This document shows, piece after piece, positions 1 through 8,376 of a stretch of DNA of 64,000 nucleotides. The stretch lies in NCBI RefSeq assembly GCF_001590925.1, contig NZ_BCTU01000007.1, forward strand, positions 245,211-309,210, given 5' to 3'. The DNA is from Serratia plymuthica NBRC 102599 (GTDB taxonomy: Bacteria; Pseudomonadota; Gammaproteobacteria; Enterobacterales; Enterobacteriaceae). The notes below the pieces were generated by a model. It worked only from the letters and a program-made list of their open reading frames with translations. It had not been told where the DNA came from and did not search any database. The stretch's first letter is position 1; each line of letters begins with the position of its first letter. A program made the translations under genes and the position numbers.

Positions 1-879
1 GAACGCGGGTTAATTTTCGCGCTGTTCTATGTGGCGATCCAGGTGGGTCGCTCCTGGGTGGTCCTGAACCTGCTGGAAGCCAATCACCCCCTGAAGCAAA
101 ACTTCCGCCGTATCCTGGGCTGGTTGTGCATTTCGGCGATATTTTGGATCCTGGGCGGACTGGCGCAAGGCAATAGTCGGCTGCTGCTGTGGGCGCTGGC
201 GGTGTTGTGCGAATACGTTTCACCGATGTTCGGTTTCCGCCTGCCGGTGCTGGGCCGCTCCGACAGCAGCAGTGAATGGACCATAGAAGGCCATCACCTG
301 GCAGAGCGCTGCCAGCTGTTCGTGATCGTGGCGTTGGGTGAAACCATTCTGATTACCGGCTCGACCCTCAGCGAAATGGAAACCTGGACAGCGCCGGTGC
401 TGATCGCCTCGCTGGTGGCCTTTATCGGGAGTCTGGCGATGTGGTGGGTCTATTTCGATACCAGCAGCAAAGCCGGAAGCCACGCCATCAGCCAGGCGGA
501 AAACCCCGGCCAGTTGGGTGCCAACTTCCACTATGTGCACGTGGTGCTGGTCGGGGCAATTATCGTCTGCGCCGTCGCCAACGAACTGGTGATCGCCCAT
601 CCCGACGGCCCTATCGGCAACGTGACGGCGGCGGTGTTGCTCCTCGGTCCGGCCATTTACCTGCTCGCCAACGCCTTGTACAAACGGCTGGTGTATCGCC
701 GCTTCCCATTATCGCACCTGGTGGGCCTGATCGCGCTGGCCGTGCTGACGCCGATAGCTTACCTGACCGATTTGCTGATGGTAAACGGACTGACCACGCT
801 GATTATGGTGGTGGTTGCGGTGTGGGAAAGCATCTCGCGGGGCAGAACGCCGCAGCAACAGAACGGCGCGGCAACATAA
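1..879 (+). CDS. Low temperature requirement protein A (LtrA) family membrane protein, 5' truncated
   Basis: The frame is open from the first base, so the start lies outside the window; 292 residues are visible. The protein is a polytopic inner-membrane protein with at least seven hydrophobic segments. It keeps the LtrA hallmark region in which a basic/acidic stretch (HHLAERCQLFVIVALGE) precedes a membrane helix ending in a conserved Glu. LtrA was named from a Listeria cold-growth mutant, and its biochemical role is unknown. It ends in a short basic tail. A GC-rich hairpin separates it from the convergent phytase-like gene. The family is clear; the function is not. Confidence 0.85.
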   Translation, partial: ERGLIFALFYVAIQVGRSWVVLNLLEANHPLKQNFRRILGWLCISAIFWILGGLAQGNSRLLLWALAVLCEYVSPMFGFRLPVLGRSDSSSEWTIEGHHLAERCQLFVIVALGETILITGSTLSEMETWTAPVLIASLVAFIGSLAMWWVYFDTSSKAGSHAISQAENPGQLGANFHYVHVVLVGAIIVCAVANELVIAHPDGPIGNVTAAVLLLGPAIYLLANALYKRLVYRRFPLSHLVGLIALAVLTPIAYLTDLLMVNGLTTLIMVVVAVWESISRGRTPQQQNGAAT

Positions 880-886
880 GAAGGTG

Positions 887-913
887 GACAGGGGGCACGC
901 TATGCCCCCTGTC
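887..913. terminator. Convergent terminator hairpin between ltrA and the phytase-like gene
   Basis: An 11-bp perfect stem (GACAGGGGGCA with TGCCCCCTGTC) closes a 5-base loop. It lies between two convergent stop codons. There is no clear T-run on either side, so the termination role is inferred from position. Confidence 0.55.
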
Positions 914-920
914 ACGGCAG

Positions 921-2282
921 TTATTTCAGCGGTTGCGGCAGTTTCAGCACCCACAGTTCGCTCAGTGATTCCGGCTTATCCAGCGGCCGCAGTTCGATGC
1001 TCGTCGGCACGGCTTTACCGTCAAGGGTCAAGCTGCCCTGCTTATCCAACTGGTAATCGCCGATTTTCTTGCCCTTAGGCTCGGCGTTCACCAGCTTGGC
1101 CTGCAGACCAAAATCGTTATCGTTAATCACCGCAAGCGTGCGATCGTCGATCAGCGTCAGGCCTTCCACTTTTTCCTGCTGCCAGCCCAATTTGCGCAGA
1201 TCCACCACTTCGCGCTTTTGCGCCAGCTTCACGCCGCGCTTGGCGAGATCCTTGGCATCGTCAAACTCCAGCGCTTTGTCCTTGCCGTCGAAGGTCGTCA
1301 GATCGGTCGCCTGGCTGAGATCGACCAGGTAGATTTTGTTAATCATCTGCTTGTCTTTATCGCTGCCCTGTTCAATCAGCAAGATATGCTGGTTGTCCAC
1401 CGCCACGATGTCGCCGACTTTGGCATCCTTGGCCTTGTTATAGCTGTCGATATCAATCGGGTAGCCGTACATCGCCGTTTTGCCGCTGGCCGGATCAAAA
1501 CTGACCAGGCGAGTGAATTGCGCCTTGTTCTTGCTCTTGCCGTCAACGTCCAGCGTGCTCTGCACCGCCGCCAAAATGCGGCCATCCGGCAGGCGGGTGA
1601 TGCCCTCGAAACCCCGGTTAGGCTGGCGCCACTTGATAATATTCGGCAAGCCGCCGGCCACCGCCTGCTCCCCTTTCTGCGGCGCAGGGCCATATTTGGC
1701 GAGGATCTTGCCTTTATTGTCGATATGGATCAGGAACGGGCCGTATTCATCGCACAACCAGTAGCCGCCGTTACCGTCGGCCGTAATGCCTTCTGTATCC
1801 AGCCCGCGTCGATCACTCGGCAAGGTTTTGAGCGTATCGCTCAGCGCCACTTCGTTGGTGGCCCCAATCAGCCCGCCCGGCAGCGGCAGTCCGCTGACAG
1901 GCCCCTGTTCGTCATGCAATGGGCGCTGATTGCCGGCAACGGCTTTCCCGCTGCCAACGCGAATATCCATCAGCAAGGGAACGAACTTCGGGTTGGCAAA
2001 GATTTTGGCCTCCTGTTCACCGACCGCAGGCGCATCGGCGTTAGGACCGCGATCGGTGACGGTGGTCAGCAGCAGATCATTGCCCTCACGGCCATTGAAC
2101 ACCAGGCCGGAGCCGATACCTACCGGTAATCCCTGCGGAAAATGCTTGGCGAAAGCGCCCTGATAGCTTACGTGCTCACCGCTGGGGAAGCTGACGACAT
2201 AGCGCTCTACCTCAACGTCGGCGGCATAAGAGATCAGAGGAAACAACGAGGTAATTAACAGCGAAACCGGTTTTATTTTCAT
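921..2282 (-). CDS. Periplasmic esterase-like activity of phytase family protein
   Basis: A 453-residue protein with a Sec signal peptide (MKIKPVSLLITSLFPLISYA, then ADVE). The mature part is one PF13449-type 'esterase-like activity of phytase' beta-propeller, seen from GLDTEGITADGNGGYWLCDE, GFEGITRLPDGRILAA and the late KVEGLTLIDDRTLAVINDNDFG repeat. These are the usual acidic metal-binding blades. Family members are periplasmic or secreted phosphoesterases, and the natural substrate is usually unknown. The gene stands alone, divergent from aqpZ across a 446-base AT-rich spacer and convergent with ltrA. The family call is firm; phosphate-ester hydrolysis is inferred. Confidence 0.85.
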   Translation of the reverse strand: MKIKPVSLLITSLFPLISYAADVEVERYVVSFPSGEHVSYQGAFAKHFPQGLPVGIGSGLVFNGREGNDLLLTTVTDRGPNADAPAVGEQEAKIFANPKFVPLLMDIRVGSGKAVAGNQRPLHDEQGPVSGLPLPGGLIGATNEVALSDTLKTLPSDRRGLDTEGITADGNGGYWLCDEYGPFLIHIDNKGKILAKYGPAPQKGEQAVAGGLPNIIKWRQPNRGFEGITRLPDGRILAAVQSTLDVDGKSKNKAQFTRLVSFDPASGKTAMYGYPIDIDSYNKAKDAKVGDIVAVDNQHILLIEQGSDKDKQMINKIYLVDLSQATDLTTFDGKDKALEFDDAKDLAKRGVKLAQKREVVDLRKLGWQQEKVEGLTLIDDRTLAVINDNDFGLQAKLVNAEPKGKKIGDYQLDKQGSLTLDGKAVPTSIELRPLDKPESLSELWVLKLPQPLK

Positions 2283-2728
2283 GGTTATGGCTCAGAGTTA
2301 AGGGAGTGAAGTTTGCAGCTTGCTAAGGTATTAACCTAGCGTGACATTCTGATGACAGCCCCGCTAATGTCATGAATCATAGTGCTAATTAAACATGGCA
2401 AATAGAAATTAACAATTAACATCGGCGAATTGAATGGAAAAAGCAGATGGAAAATTAAATTTCCCAAGGGTCGGATTAGGCTAACAACAGCCCTAACATT
2501 TAAGCTTAGGGTAAATTCTCATAAGAAAGATAAAAAAATAAACAAACGCGCGAAAATTCGGAAAAATATAGCCGAAGTCGCATAGACAAAACTAATTTAC
2601 GGGGATTTAATACCCGCCGTCATTAAGGTGCATTAAGAAAATGCTGATAGAAACCTGCATTAATTGAGAAAGGTGTTCTATAGTTTTTAGTGCTAACGAT
2701 CGTTAGTATTTTCCGTAGGATGGAGTTT
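2283..2728. other. Divergent promoter region, AT-rich, no gene
   Basis: This is a 446-base spacer between the divergent phytase-like gene and aqpZ. It is AT-rich, with stop codons in all frames. The only structure seen is a 14-bp palindrome at 2693-2706, just upstream of the aqpZ ribosome binding site. Confidence 0.7.
2693..2706. promoter_or_regulatory. Perfect palindrome upstream of aqpZ, candidate operator
   Basis: CTAACGATCGTTAG is a perfect 14-bp palindrome ending 22 bases before the aqpZ start codon. Its position suggests an operator at or just after the promoter. No regulator of this specificity is recognised. Confidence 0.4.
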
Positions 2729-3424
2729 ATGTCAAAGCGACTATTTGCTGAATTTTTTGGCACATTTTGGTTGGTGTTTGGTGGTTGTGGCAGTGCGGTA
2801 TTAGCTGCAGCATTTCCACAACTGGGTATTGGTTTTGCCGGTGTGGCACTCGCTTTTGGTCTTACCGTAGTCACAATGGCCTATGCCGTTGGGCATATTT
2901 CTGGCGGGCACTTTAACCCGGCCGTTACCGTGGGATTATTTGCCGGCGGCCGTTTCCCGGCCAAAGACGTCATCCCCTATGTGATCGCTCAGGTCATCGG
3001 CGGTATCGCTGCAGCGGCCGTGCTGTATTTGGTTGCCAGCGGCAAAGCGGGCTTTGATCCAACCGGCGGCGGCTTTGCTTCCAACGGCTACGGCGAACAT
3101 TCACCGGGCGGCTATTCTCTGCAATCCGCCATCGTTATTGAATTGGTCCTGACCGCATTCTTCCTGATTGTTATTCACGGCGTGACAGATAAGCGTGCGC
3201 CGGCAGGGTTTGCCCCTTTGGCTATCGGTCTGGCATTAACGCTGATTCACTTAATCAGTATTCCGGTAACCAATACCTCCGTTAACCCGGCGCGCAGTAC
3301 CGGCGTGGCAATATTCCAGGGCACCTGGGCATTGCAACAACTTTGGGTATTCTGGCTGGTGCCGTTAATCGGCGGTGTCATCGGTGGCCTGATTTATCGC
3401 TGCCTGCTGGAAGACAAGAAGTAA
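2729..3424 (+). CDS. aqpZ: Aquaporin Z
   Basis: A 231-residue water channel, the same length as E. coli AqpZ and very close to it throughout. Both pore motifs are present: HFNPAVT after helix 2 and SVNPARST after helix 5. Six membrane helices are visible. The start at 2729 ([14 protein letters not shown]) matches the family N-terminus. In-frame ATGs at 2690 and 2720 would add residues no AqpZ has, and TAGGA lies 8-12 bases upstream of the chosen start. It moves water quickly across the inner membrane. Monocistronic: its own palindrome lies upstream and a strong terminator directly downstream. Confidence 0.97.
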   Translation: MSKRLFAEFFGTFWLVFGGCGSAVLAAAFPQLGIGFAGVALAFGLTVVTMAYAVGHISGGHFNPAVTVGLFAGGRFPAKDVIPYVIAQVIGGIAAAAVLYLVASGKAGFDPTGGGFASNGYGEHSPGGYSLQSAIVIELVLTAFFLIVIHGVTDKRAPAGFAPLAIGLALTLIHLISIPVTNTSVNPARSTGVAIFQGTWALQQLWVFWLVPLIGGVIGGLIYRCLLEDKK

Positions 3425-3449
3425 TTAAGCGGTATTTGATTGCGTTTAA

Positions 3450-3484
3450 CAGGGCAGCCCTTATCGGCTGCCCTGCTGTTTTTT
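3450..3484. terminator. aqpZ terminator
   Basis: A 10-bp stem (CAGGGCAGCC with GGCTGCCCTG) and 6-base loop are followed by CTGTTTTTT. This is a classic intrinsic terminator on the plus strand. It overlaps the stop codon of the convergent methyltransferase gene. Confidence 0.9.
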
Positions 3485-4253
3485 AAGCTTTCGCCGCTTC
3501 AAACATCATAATGTCGCTGGTGAAGGATCCGTCCGGTTGAATGGCGAAGTGCTGAAGCACGTCTTCAGAAACGCCCTGCTGCAACGCGCGAATGGCGGTA
3601 ACGAAATGCTCCGGCGTACGCATGCGCGCCACCCAACTGCCGAACTCCAGATACAACCGATCCGAAGTGACCTCCCGCACCACCAGCCCAGCCTCAGTCA
3701 GCAGGCTAAGCCATTCACCCGGCGAATAATTTCGCACATGCGAAGTGTCGCGCAGCACTTCAACGGTTTGCAGATAAATATCCAACAGCGGGTGCCCCGG
3801 CGACACCACATCCATAAAGATCGCCATGCCGCCCGGTTTCAGCACGCGTTTAACTTCACGCAGCGCCTGGCCCACGTCATGCCAGTGGTGCGCCGAGTAA
3901 CGGCTGATCACCAGATCAAAGCCGGCATCGTCAAACGGCAGCGATTCCGCCACGCCCTGCTGTACCTGAATATTGCTCAACCCTTTATCCACTGCCGCCT
4001 GGCTAACCACTTCAAGCATCTGTGCGGACAAATCATAGGCCACGACCTGAGCCACTTTCGCCGCCGCGGTAAAGCTGGCGTGCCCGGCCCCACAGCCCAG
4101 ATCGAGCAGCCTGGCATCGGCATGGGGTTCCAGCAATGTTGCCAGGCGTTGCAAATCTTTGCCCTGCGCGTGCACCGCGCTGGTCAGGTAGGCGCTGGCC
4201 TGCTCGCCGAACTGACGATCGACCGCATTTTTATGGCTGTTGCTGATGCTCAT
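3483..4253 (-). CDS. yafE: Class I SAM-dependent methyltransferase, YafE type
   Basis: 256 residues, close to E. coli YafE along the whole length (FGEQASAYLTSAVHAQGKDL, ISRYSAHHWHDVGQALREV, SPGHPLLDIYLQT). The SAM-binding motif I is LLDLGCGAGHAS at about residues 49-60, with the acidic motif II DLSAQM. A UbiE/COQ5-like Methyltransf_11 fold is expected. The substrate of YafE is not established. The gene is divergent from an XRE regulator 163 bases away, which may control it. Confidence 0.85.
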   Translation of the reverse strand: MSISNSHKNAVDRQFGEQASAYLTSAVHAQGKDLQRLATLLEPHADARLLDLGCGAGHASFTAAAKVAQVVAYDLSAQMLEVVSQAAVDKGLSNIQVQQGVAESLPFDDAGFDLVISRYSAHHWHDVGQALREVKRVLKPGGMAIFMDVVSPGHPLLDIYLQTVEVLRDTSHVRNYSPGEWLSLLTEAGLVVREVTSDRLYLEFGSWVARMRTPEHFVTAIRALQQGVSEDVLQHFAIQPDGSFTSDIMMFEAAKA

Positions 4254-4416
4254 GTTTGCTCCTGTTATTGTCGGGCTTGCGCCCGTGCCGGATGGCTTTC
4301 TATTAAGGTGTTTCCGTCATTGCACCTGAGCGCCGCTGGCGGTCACAAACAATTACGGGATACAACCCACTATAATCAGGCTGATATACGGGTACAATAT
4401 AAGCAGTTATCCTAGT

Positions 4417-5220
4417 ATGAGCAGGTACCCCCCTATGCAATCCGAAGCCTTATCCGGCCCCAAAGCCCTCGGCGCCTTTCTGCGCGCCCACCGCGAGCGC
4501 ATCACGCCAGACATGTTGGGGCTGCCCAGCGCACCGCGCCGCCGCACCAGCGGCCTGCGGCGTGAGGAGTTGGCGCAAATCAGCGGCATCAGCGCCACCT
4601 GGTATACCTGGATAGAGCAGGGGCGCGAGGTGTCCATCTCTCCGCATACGCTGGCGCGCATTGCCAAAGCGTTACGACTGGGGCATGCCGAACGTCACTA
4701 CCTGTTTACCCTGGCACGGGTGGCCGATCCCGAGCAGGAACAGCATCAGGACATCGCCAACAGCGCCGTTTTGCAAAGCGTTTACCAGGTGGCAGTCCCC
4801 TGTTATCTGCTGGATCTCACCTGGAATATCCTTGCCTGGAATCCGCAAGCGGAAACCCTGTTCAGCGGCTGGCTGGGCCAGGCCAAGACGCCCAATCTGC
4901 TGCACTTTATGTTTTTCCACCCGCTGGCGAAGACCCTGGTCTGCGACTGGGACGATCGCGCTCGGCGCGTGGTGGCCGAGTTTCGCGCGGAAACCAGCCA
5001 TCACCAGAATACCGAAGCGATGCGCGCCTTCGTGCGCAACATGACGCACAACAGCGAAGCCTTTAATCACTGGTGGAAGCAACATGACGTGATGGCGCGC
5101 GAGGGCGGCGAACGGGGGTTCACTCATCCGCAGCAGGGGGCGCTGCACTATCGGCAACTGACCTTTCATCCGGCGGAAAACAGCGCGCTGAAGCTGGTCA
5201 TGCTAATCCCTTTGGCGTAA
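4417..5220 (+). CDS. XRE-family regulator with MmyB-like ligand-binding domain
   Basis: 267 residues. The N-terminal helix-turn-helix (RRTSGLRREELAQISGISAT, about residues 42-61) carries the signature of MmyB-type regulators. The C-terminal half (PCYLLDLTWNILAWNPQAE onward) is the MmyB ligand-binding PAS-like domain, thought to bind fatty-acid-like ligands. An alternative ATG 18 bases downstream (MQSEALSGPKALG) is equally plausible. It lies divergent from the yafE-type methyltransferase and probably controls that gene or itself. Its ligand is unknown. Confidence 0.85.
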   Translation: MSRYPPMQSEALSGPKALGAFLRAHRERITPDMLGLPSAPRRRTSGLRREELAQISGISATWYTWIEQGREVSISPHTLARIAKALRLGHAERHYLFTLARVADPEQEQHQDIANSAVLQSVYQVAVPCYLLDLTWNILAWNPQAETLFSGWLGQAKTPNLLHFMFFHPLAKTLVCDWDDRARRVVAEFRAETSHHQNTEAMRAFVRNMTHNSEAFNHWWKQHDVMAREGGERGFTHPQQGALHYRQLTFHPAENSALKLVMLIPLA

Positions 5221-5294
5221 CTGGTAACAAATTCATAAACAGGTTTACTCACCATTTATTTATTGGTTAACACAAACGCGCTAGGGTGATAGCT

Positions 5295-5313
5295 ACCGAT
5301 GATAATCATCATC
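5295..5313 (+). promoter_or_regulatory. Fur-box-like sequence upstream of the DUF2076 gene
   Basis: The 19-mer centred on GATAATCAT matches the Fur consensus GATAATGATAATCATTATC at 14 of 19 positions by eye. It contains the perfect dyad GATGAT-A-ATCATC (5298-5310). It lies 33 bases before the start codon. Iron control of a DUF2076 gene is not something I know of, so this stays tentative. Confidence 0.3.
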
Positions 5314-5345
5314 AAGCTTTGTTATTTATCTCCTGAGGTAACCCT

Positions 5346-6095
5346 ATGCAATCTGAAGAACAACGCCTTATCGATGGTTTGTTTGGCCGCTTGAAAGAAG
5401 CCGAGACCAAGACGGGCCAGAGGGATCTCCAGGCAGAGCAGCTCATCAACCAGCACATCCGTGAACAACCTTCTGCGCCTTATTATATGGCGCAGGCGAT
5501 GATCATTCAGGAAGCGGCGCTGAAGCAACTGGACCAGCGGGTAAAAGATCTGGAGAACCAGATCGCTCAGCAGCAGCAAAATAGCGCCAGCCAACAGAGC
5601 AGCGGCGGCTTCCTGGCCGGGTTGTTCGGCGGTGGCAGCCGCAATACGCCAAGCCCGCGCGATCAGTACCAGGCGCAACAGCAGAATAATGCAGCCTGGA
5701 ATAATCAGCCGCAGGCGGGTTATGCCCCGCAGCAGCAGCCACAACAAGCGCCACAGCAGGCGGCTGCGCCTTCTCGGGCCGGCGGGTTCCTCGGCGGCGC
5801 ATTGCAAACTGCGGCAGGTGTGGCGGGTGGCGTGGTGTTGGCCGACATGCTGACCGGCATGTTCCGCCATTCGCAGCCGCAAGAGATTGTGAACATTATC
5901 GACGAAACACCGGTACAGCCGGTGGACGACAGCGCAATGAGGGAGTTTGACGCGTCCAACAACCTCGACACCTTTAACAACGGCGACAGCCGCTTCCTGA
6001 ATCAGGACAACGGTTTCCAGAACGCAGGTTATCAAACCGACGACAGCGCCGATTTCGCGGATGACGACTACAGCGACGACGATTCATTTATCTGA
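5346..6095 (+). CDS. DUF2076 domain-containing protein
   Basis: 249 residues in the DUF2076 family. The helical N-terminus (about 1-75, SEEQRLIDGLFGRLKEAE ... YYMAQAMIIQEAALK) is the conserved block. A Gln-rich linker (about 76-145) and a Gly/Ala-rich putative membrane-touching stretch (FLGGALQTAAGVAGGVVLAD) follow. The tail is strongly acidic (DDSADFADDDYSDDDSF). The N-terminal block has coiled-coil character. Members may sit at the envelope, but the function is unknown. Start at 5346 after CTCCTGAGGTAACCCT. A strong terminator follows. Confidence 0.85.
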   Translation: MQSEEQRLIDGLFGRLKEAETKTGQRDLQAEQLINQHIREQPSAPYYMAQAMIIQEAALKQLDQRVKDLENQIAQQQQNSASQQSSGGFLAGLFGGGSRNTPSPRDQYQAQQQNNAAWNNQPQAGYAPQQQPQQAPQQAAAPSRAGGFLGGALQTAAGVAGGVVLADMLTGMFRHSQPQEIVNIIDETPVQPVDDSAMREFDASNNLDTFNNGDSRFLNQDNGFQNAGYQTDDSADFADDDYSDDDSFI

Positions 6096-6101
6096 TTCTG
6101 C

Positions 6102-6130
6102 CCCCCTCTCCGCCCGGAGAGGGGGTTTAT
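6102..6130 (+). terminator. Terminator after the DUF2076 gene
   Basis: A 10-bp stem CCCCCTCTCC/GGAGAGGGGG with a GCCC loop is followed by TTTATGTTTT, just past the stop codon. Confidence 0.85.
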
Positions 6131-6195
6131 GTTTTCTCCCCCGCGCAGTTGGTCTACAGTTAAACCTGCCCAATCACAGCAGGTTACGAGAATCC

Positions 6196-6747
6196 ATGCC
6201 GAAGATGTCCCCTACCAATCCCTATATCAGCACCCGCTTGGTGATGCGCCCACCGGTGGCCGACGATCTGGCCAGGTTTTACGCCATTTTCGGCGATCCT
6301 GAAACCCAGCGCTTCAACCCTGCCGGGCCCGTTGTCAGCGAAGAGCAGGCTAAGCAGGTGCTTACTGAACGCATAGATACATGGCGGCAACGCGGTTATG
6401 GCTCTTGGGCGATTGCGCTACGTGAACGGCCGGAGTGGATCATCGGCTTCGGCGGGCTATCGTGGCATCCGCTCGGCGCGCAACGCACGGTGAATCTGGG
6501 TTACCGCTTCGATACGCAGGTCTGGGGAATGGGATTGGCCACGGAAATGGCGCTGGCTGCGCTCGAATATGGCTTCGAACTCCTGGGGTTGGATGAGATT
6601 TCCGCCACCGTTCGTGCAAACCATCAGGCCTCACGTCACGTGTTGGAAAAAGCGGGACTGCGCTTGGTGGATACGCTAAACGACGTGCCTGGCGCCGAGC
6701 CAAGCCTGATTTATACCCTGATGCGCAGCGACTATCAGGGCGGTTAA
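6196..6747 (+). CDS. GNAT acetyltransferase, RimJ/RimL-like
   Basis: 183 residues with the acetyltransf_3 pattern: the N-terminal strand ISTRLVMRPPVADDLA, the central IGFGGLSWHP, and the acetyl-CoA loop region FDTQVWGMGLATEMALAALEYGFELLGLDEI. The C-terminal ANHQASRHVLEKAGLR motif is also typical of the RimJ/RimL group, which acetylates N-termini or small amines. The start at 6196 (MPKMSPTNPY) is preceded by GAG; an upstream extension reads through the terminator and is rejected. The stop overlaps the stop of the convergent small membrane protein by two bases. The substrate is unknown. Confidence 0.85.
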   Translation: MPKMSPTNPYISTRLVMRPPVADDLARFYAIFGDPETQRFNPAGPVVSEEQAKQVLTERIDTWRQRGYGSWAIALRERPEWIIGFGGLSWHPLGAQRTVNLGYRFDTQVWGMGLATEMALAALEYGFELLGLDEISATVRANHQASRHVLEKAGLRLVDTLNDVPGAEPSLIYTLMRSDYQGG

Positions 6748-6998
6748 ACGGAGGTGTCGTCGTTGATTTCCGCCAGCACCCGACGATAGGATTTCACTTT
6801 CTTGCGCTTCTTCAACCAGATGGCGGTGGAAACGATAAAGATCACCCCGGACATGGCCATCACACCAATCGGGTGGCCGTAAAACACCATCAGAGCAAAA
6901 TAAATGGCTGAAACTATCGCTACCCATTTCGCCGAATTCCCCACAGCGTTCTTTTCGTGGGTTAAACGGCGGAGATGCTCTTCTTCACTGATTCCCAT
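6744..6998 (-). CDS. Small two-helix membrane protein
   Basis: 84 residues. A charged N-terminus (MGISEEEHLRRLTHEKNA) is followed by two adjacent hydrophobic helices (WVAIVSAIYFALMVFYG and PIGVMAMSGVIFIVSTAIWL), then a basic stretch and an acidic tail. The start at 6998 has an AAGGAG motif 5 bases upstream, so the longer ORF start at 7061 is rejected. Not recognised as a named family. Topology is probably both ends cytoplasmic by the positive-inside rule. Confidence 0.7.
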   Translation of the reverse strand: MGISEEEHLRRLTHEKNAVGNSAKWVAIVSAIYFALMVFYGHPIGVMAMSGVIFIVSTAIWLKKRKKVKSYRRVLAEINDDTSV

Positions 6999-7153
6999 AC
7001 GCACTCCTTTTTTGGCTGAACGTTCCATTATATGGAGCCAGCATGCTGATATTTCAAGCAATTAAAGGGTAAAGAAGCGTAAAGCTCATCGGGAGCCGGA
7101 ATGCAGATAGCGCCCCGACGAAGCACACGGCAAGAACTGAGCCCCCGAATATG

Positions 7154-7179
7154 AAAAAAGGAGCTTCGGCTCTTTTTTC
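7154..7179 (-). terminator. Terminator of the two-gene operon at 7250-8376
   Basis: On the minus strand a GAGC-CGAA-GCTC hairpin is followed by CTTTTTT, 70 bases after the stop of the downstream gene. A-runs on the other side make it possibly bidirectional. Confidence 0.75.
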
Positions 7180-7249
7180 TTGGAGAAACGTAATGGAGAG
7201 CGAGGACGACAGCTTCCGCAGAACGTTTTCAATCAGAGGCTTCGAGAGA

Positions 7250-7678
7250 TTAAAACTGCGGTGAGTTATCGACTTGCACCATCACTGCATTGATTTTTGG
7301 CACAACGCCAACGGTCACAGTTTCTGCGGGATCATTTCCGCGCCAACACTCACCCTCGATTAAACAGGTGTTTTGCTTAATGTAGCCAAGAGAAGTTAGG
7401 TAAGCGCCAACCTTGCTGGTCTCAGTTGTACCGTAAAACGTTACCGAATATACCAGTGATCCTGGTCCCGCCACGTTATAAAAATCGAACTCATACCGAT
7501 CAGATATTCTCGGAATTCTCTTCAGAATGTCAGGCGTATAATAGTCATACTCCTTTTTATCCTGCTCGGTATAGTGCGCGCTACCAGCCAGTTCCATTTG
7601 TATCGTTGACCAGAAGTAGGCAAACATGGCCGTGATAATAACAACGACGGCAAGGGCGATTTTAAATGGCTTTCTCAT
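7250..7678 (-). CDS. Membrane-anchored or exported small protein, function unknown
   Basis: 142 residues. MRKPFKIALAVVVIITAMFAYFWS is a single N-terminal hydrophobic anchor or uncleaved signal. The rest (about 30-142) is soluble and predicted extracytoplasmic, with two cysteines close together (NTCLIEGECWRG) that could form a disulfide. The ATG overlaps the stop codon of the upstream gene in an ATGA arrangement, so the pair is translationally coupled. I do not recognise the family. The size, anchor and coupling would fit an accessory or immunity-type partner, but that is speculation. Confidence 0.7.
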   Translation of the reverse strand: MRKPFKIALAVVVIITAMFAYFWSTIQMELAGSAHYTEQDKKEYDYYTPDILKRIPRISDRYEFDFYNVAGPGSLVYSVTFYGTTETSKVGAYLTSLGYIKQNTCLIEGECWRGNDPAETVTVGVVPKINAVMVQVDNSPQF

Positions 7679-8376
7679 ACAATCAGATCTCTCTTCTTCC
7701 CGTTTTGTATGAAAGAGCCGTCCACTGTCGCAATAGCAACGTTTCCGGACTTCCAATCGTTGTAGGGTTGAAGGGTCTTCATAAAGTTAGGCAGTTGGCC
7801 TAAGCGGGGTCTGGCGTTGGGAAATCGCTCCGGGTCCGGAAACAACAGTGGCTGGAAGGTTTCATTTTTCCAGGAGCCAATTTTTCCGTAGTAATCCCAG
7901 CGCTTGAGTGCTTCTTCTTTGCTAACCGGTCTCAGCCTAGAAAACGGATTCTGAATTGACATCACGCGGTAAAAACCCAATAGGTCGGATACCAGGTCCT
8001 CGCCACTGAATCCACTGTCAGTCACCATGTTGTTAGGAAATGTGGCTTGAAACGTTTCAAAGCGCCTGGCTAACGTCATCATCATTGCCAGAGCAATGCT
8101 TTTACGTTCGTGATACGGGCGGCCCTTACGGATGCGCCACGTGATGAACTTGCCCACTCGAAGGATCTGTTTTGGGGAAACCATAGACTGGGCATAAGTG
8201 ACATCGTAGCGTTCAGCCTTCATGGCCTCACCGCGATCGATTTTGTTCATCAGTATCCTGACGTCATCCCCTCTCGCATGGCCGAGATCAACCCAACCCA
8301 GCACTTCCGTATAGATCAATCCACCTCTGGCCGTTGCCGCTTGTGAACCGTCGATAATTTCATTCCGTTTACTCAT
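7675..8376 (-). CDS. Uncharacterised protein, weak DUF4056-like resemblance
   Basis: 233 residues, no signal peptide or membrane segment. The opening (TARGGLIYTEVLGWVDLGHARGDDV) recalls the 'GG..YT..GG.ID.GH.RD' start of DUF4056 proteins, with possible catalytic His and Asp. A later block (ERKSIALAMMMTLARRFETFQ ... SGFSGEDLVSDLLGFYRVM) looks helical with conserved acidic residues. It is the first gene of a coupled two-gene operon, with an 18-bp dyad (8405-8422) upstream and a terminator downstream. AT content is higher than in the neighbours. An enzymatic role is possible but unproven. Confidence 0.6.
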   Translation of the reverse strand: MSKRNEIIDGSQAATARGGLIYTEVLGWVDLGHARGDDVRILMNKIDRGEAMKAERYDVTYAQSMVSPKQILRVGKFITWRIRKGRPYHERKSIALAMMMTLARRFETFQATFPNNMVTDSGFSGEDLVSDLLGFYRVMSIQNPFSRLRPVSKEEALKRWDYYGKIGSWKNETFQPLLFPDPERFPNARPRLGQLPNFMKTLQPYNDWKSGNVAIATVDGSFIQNGKKRDLIV

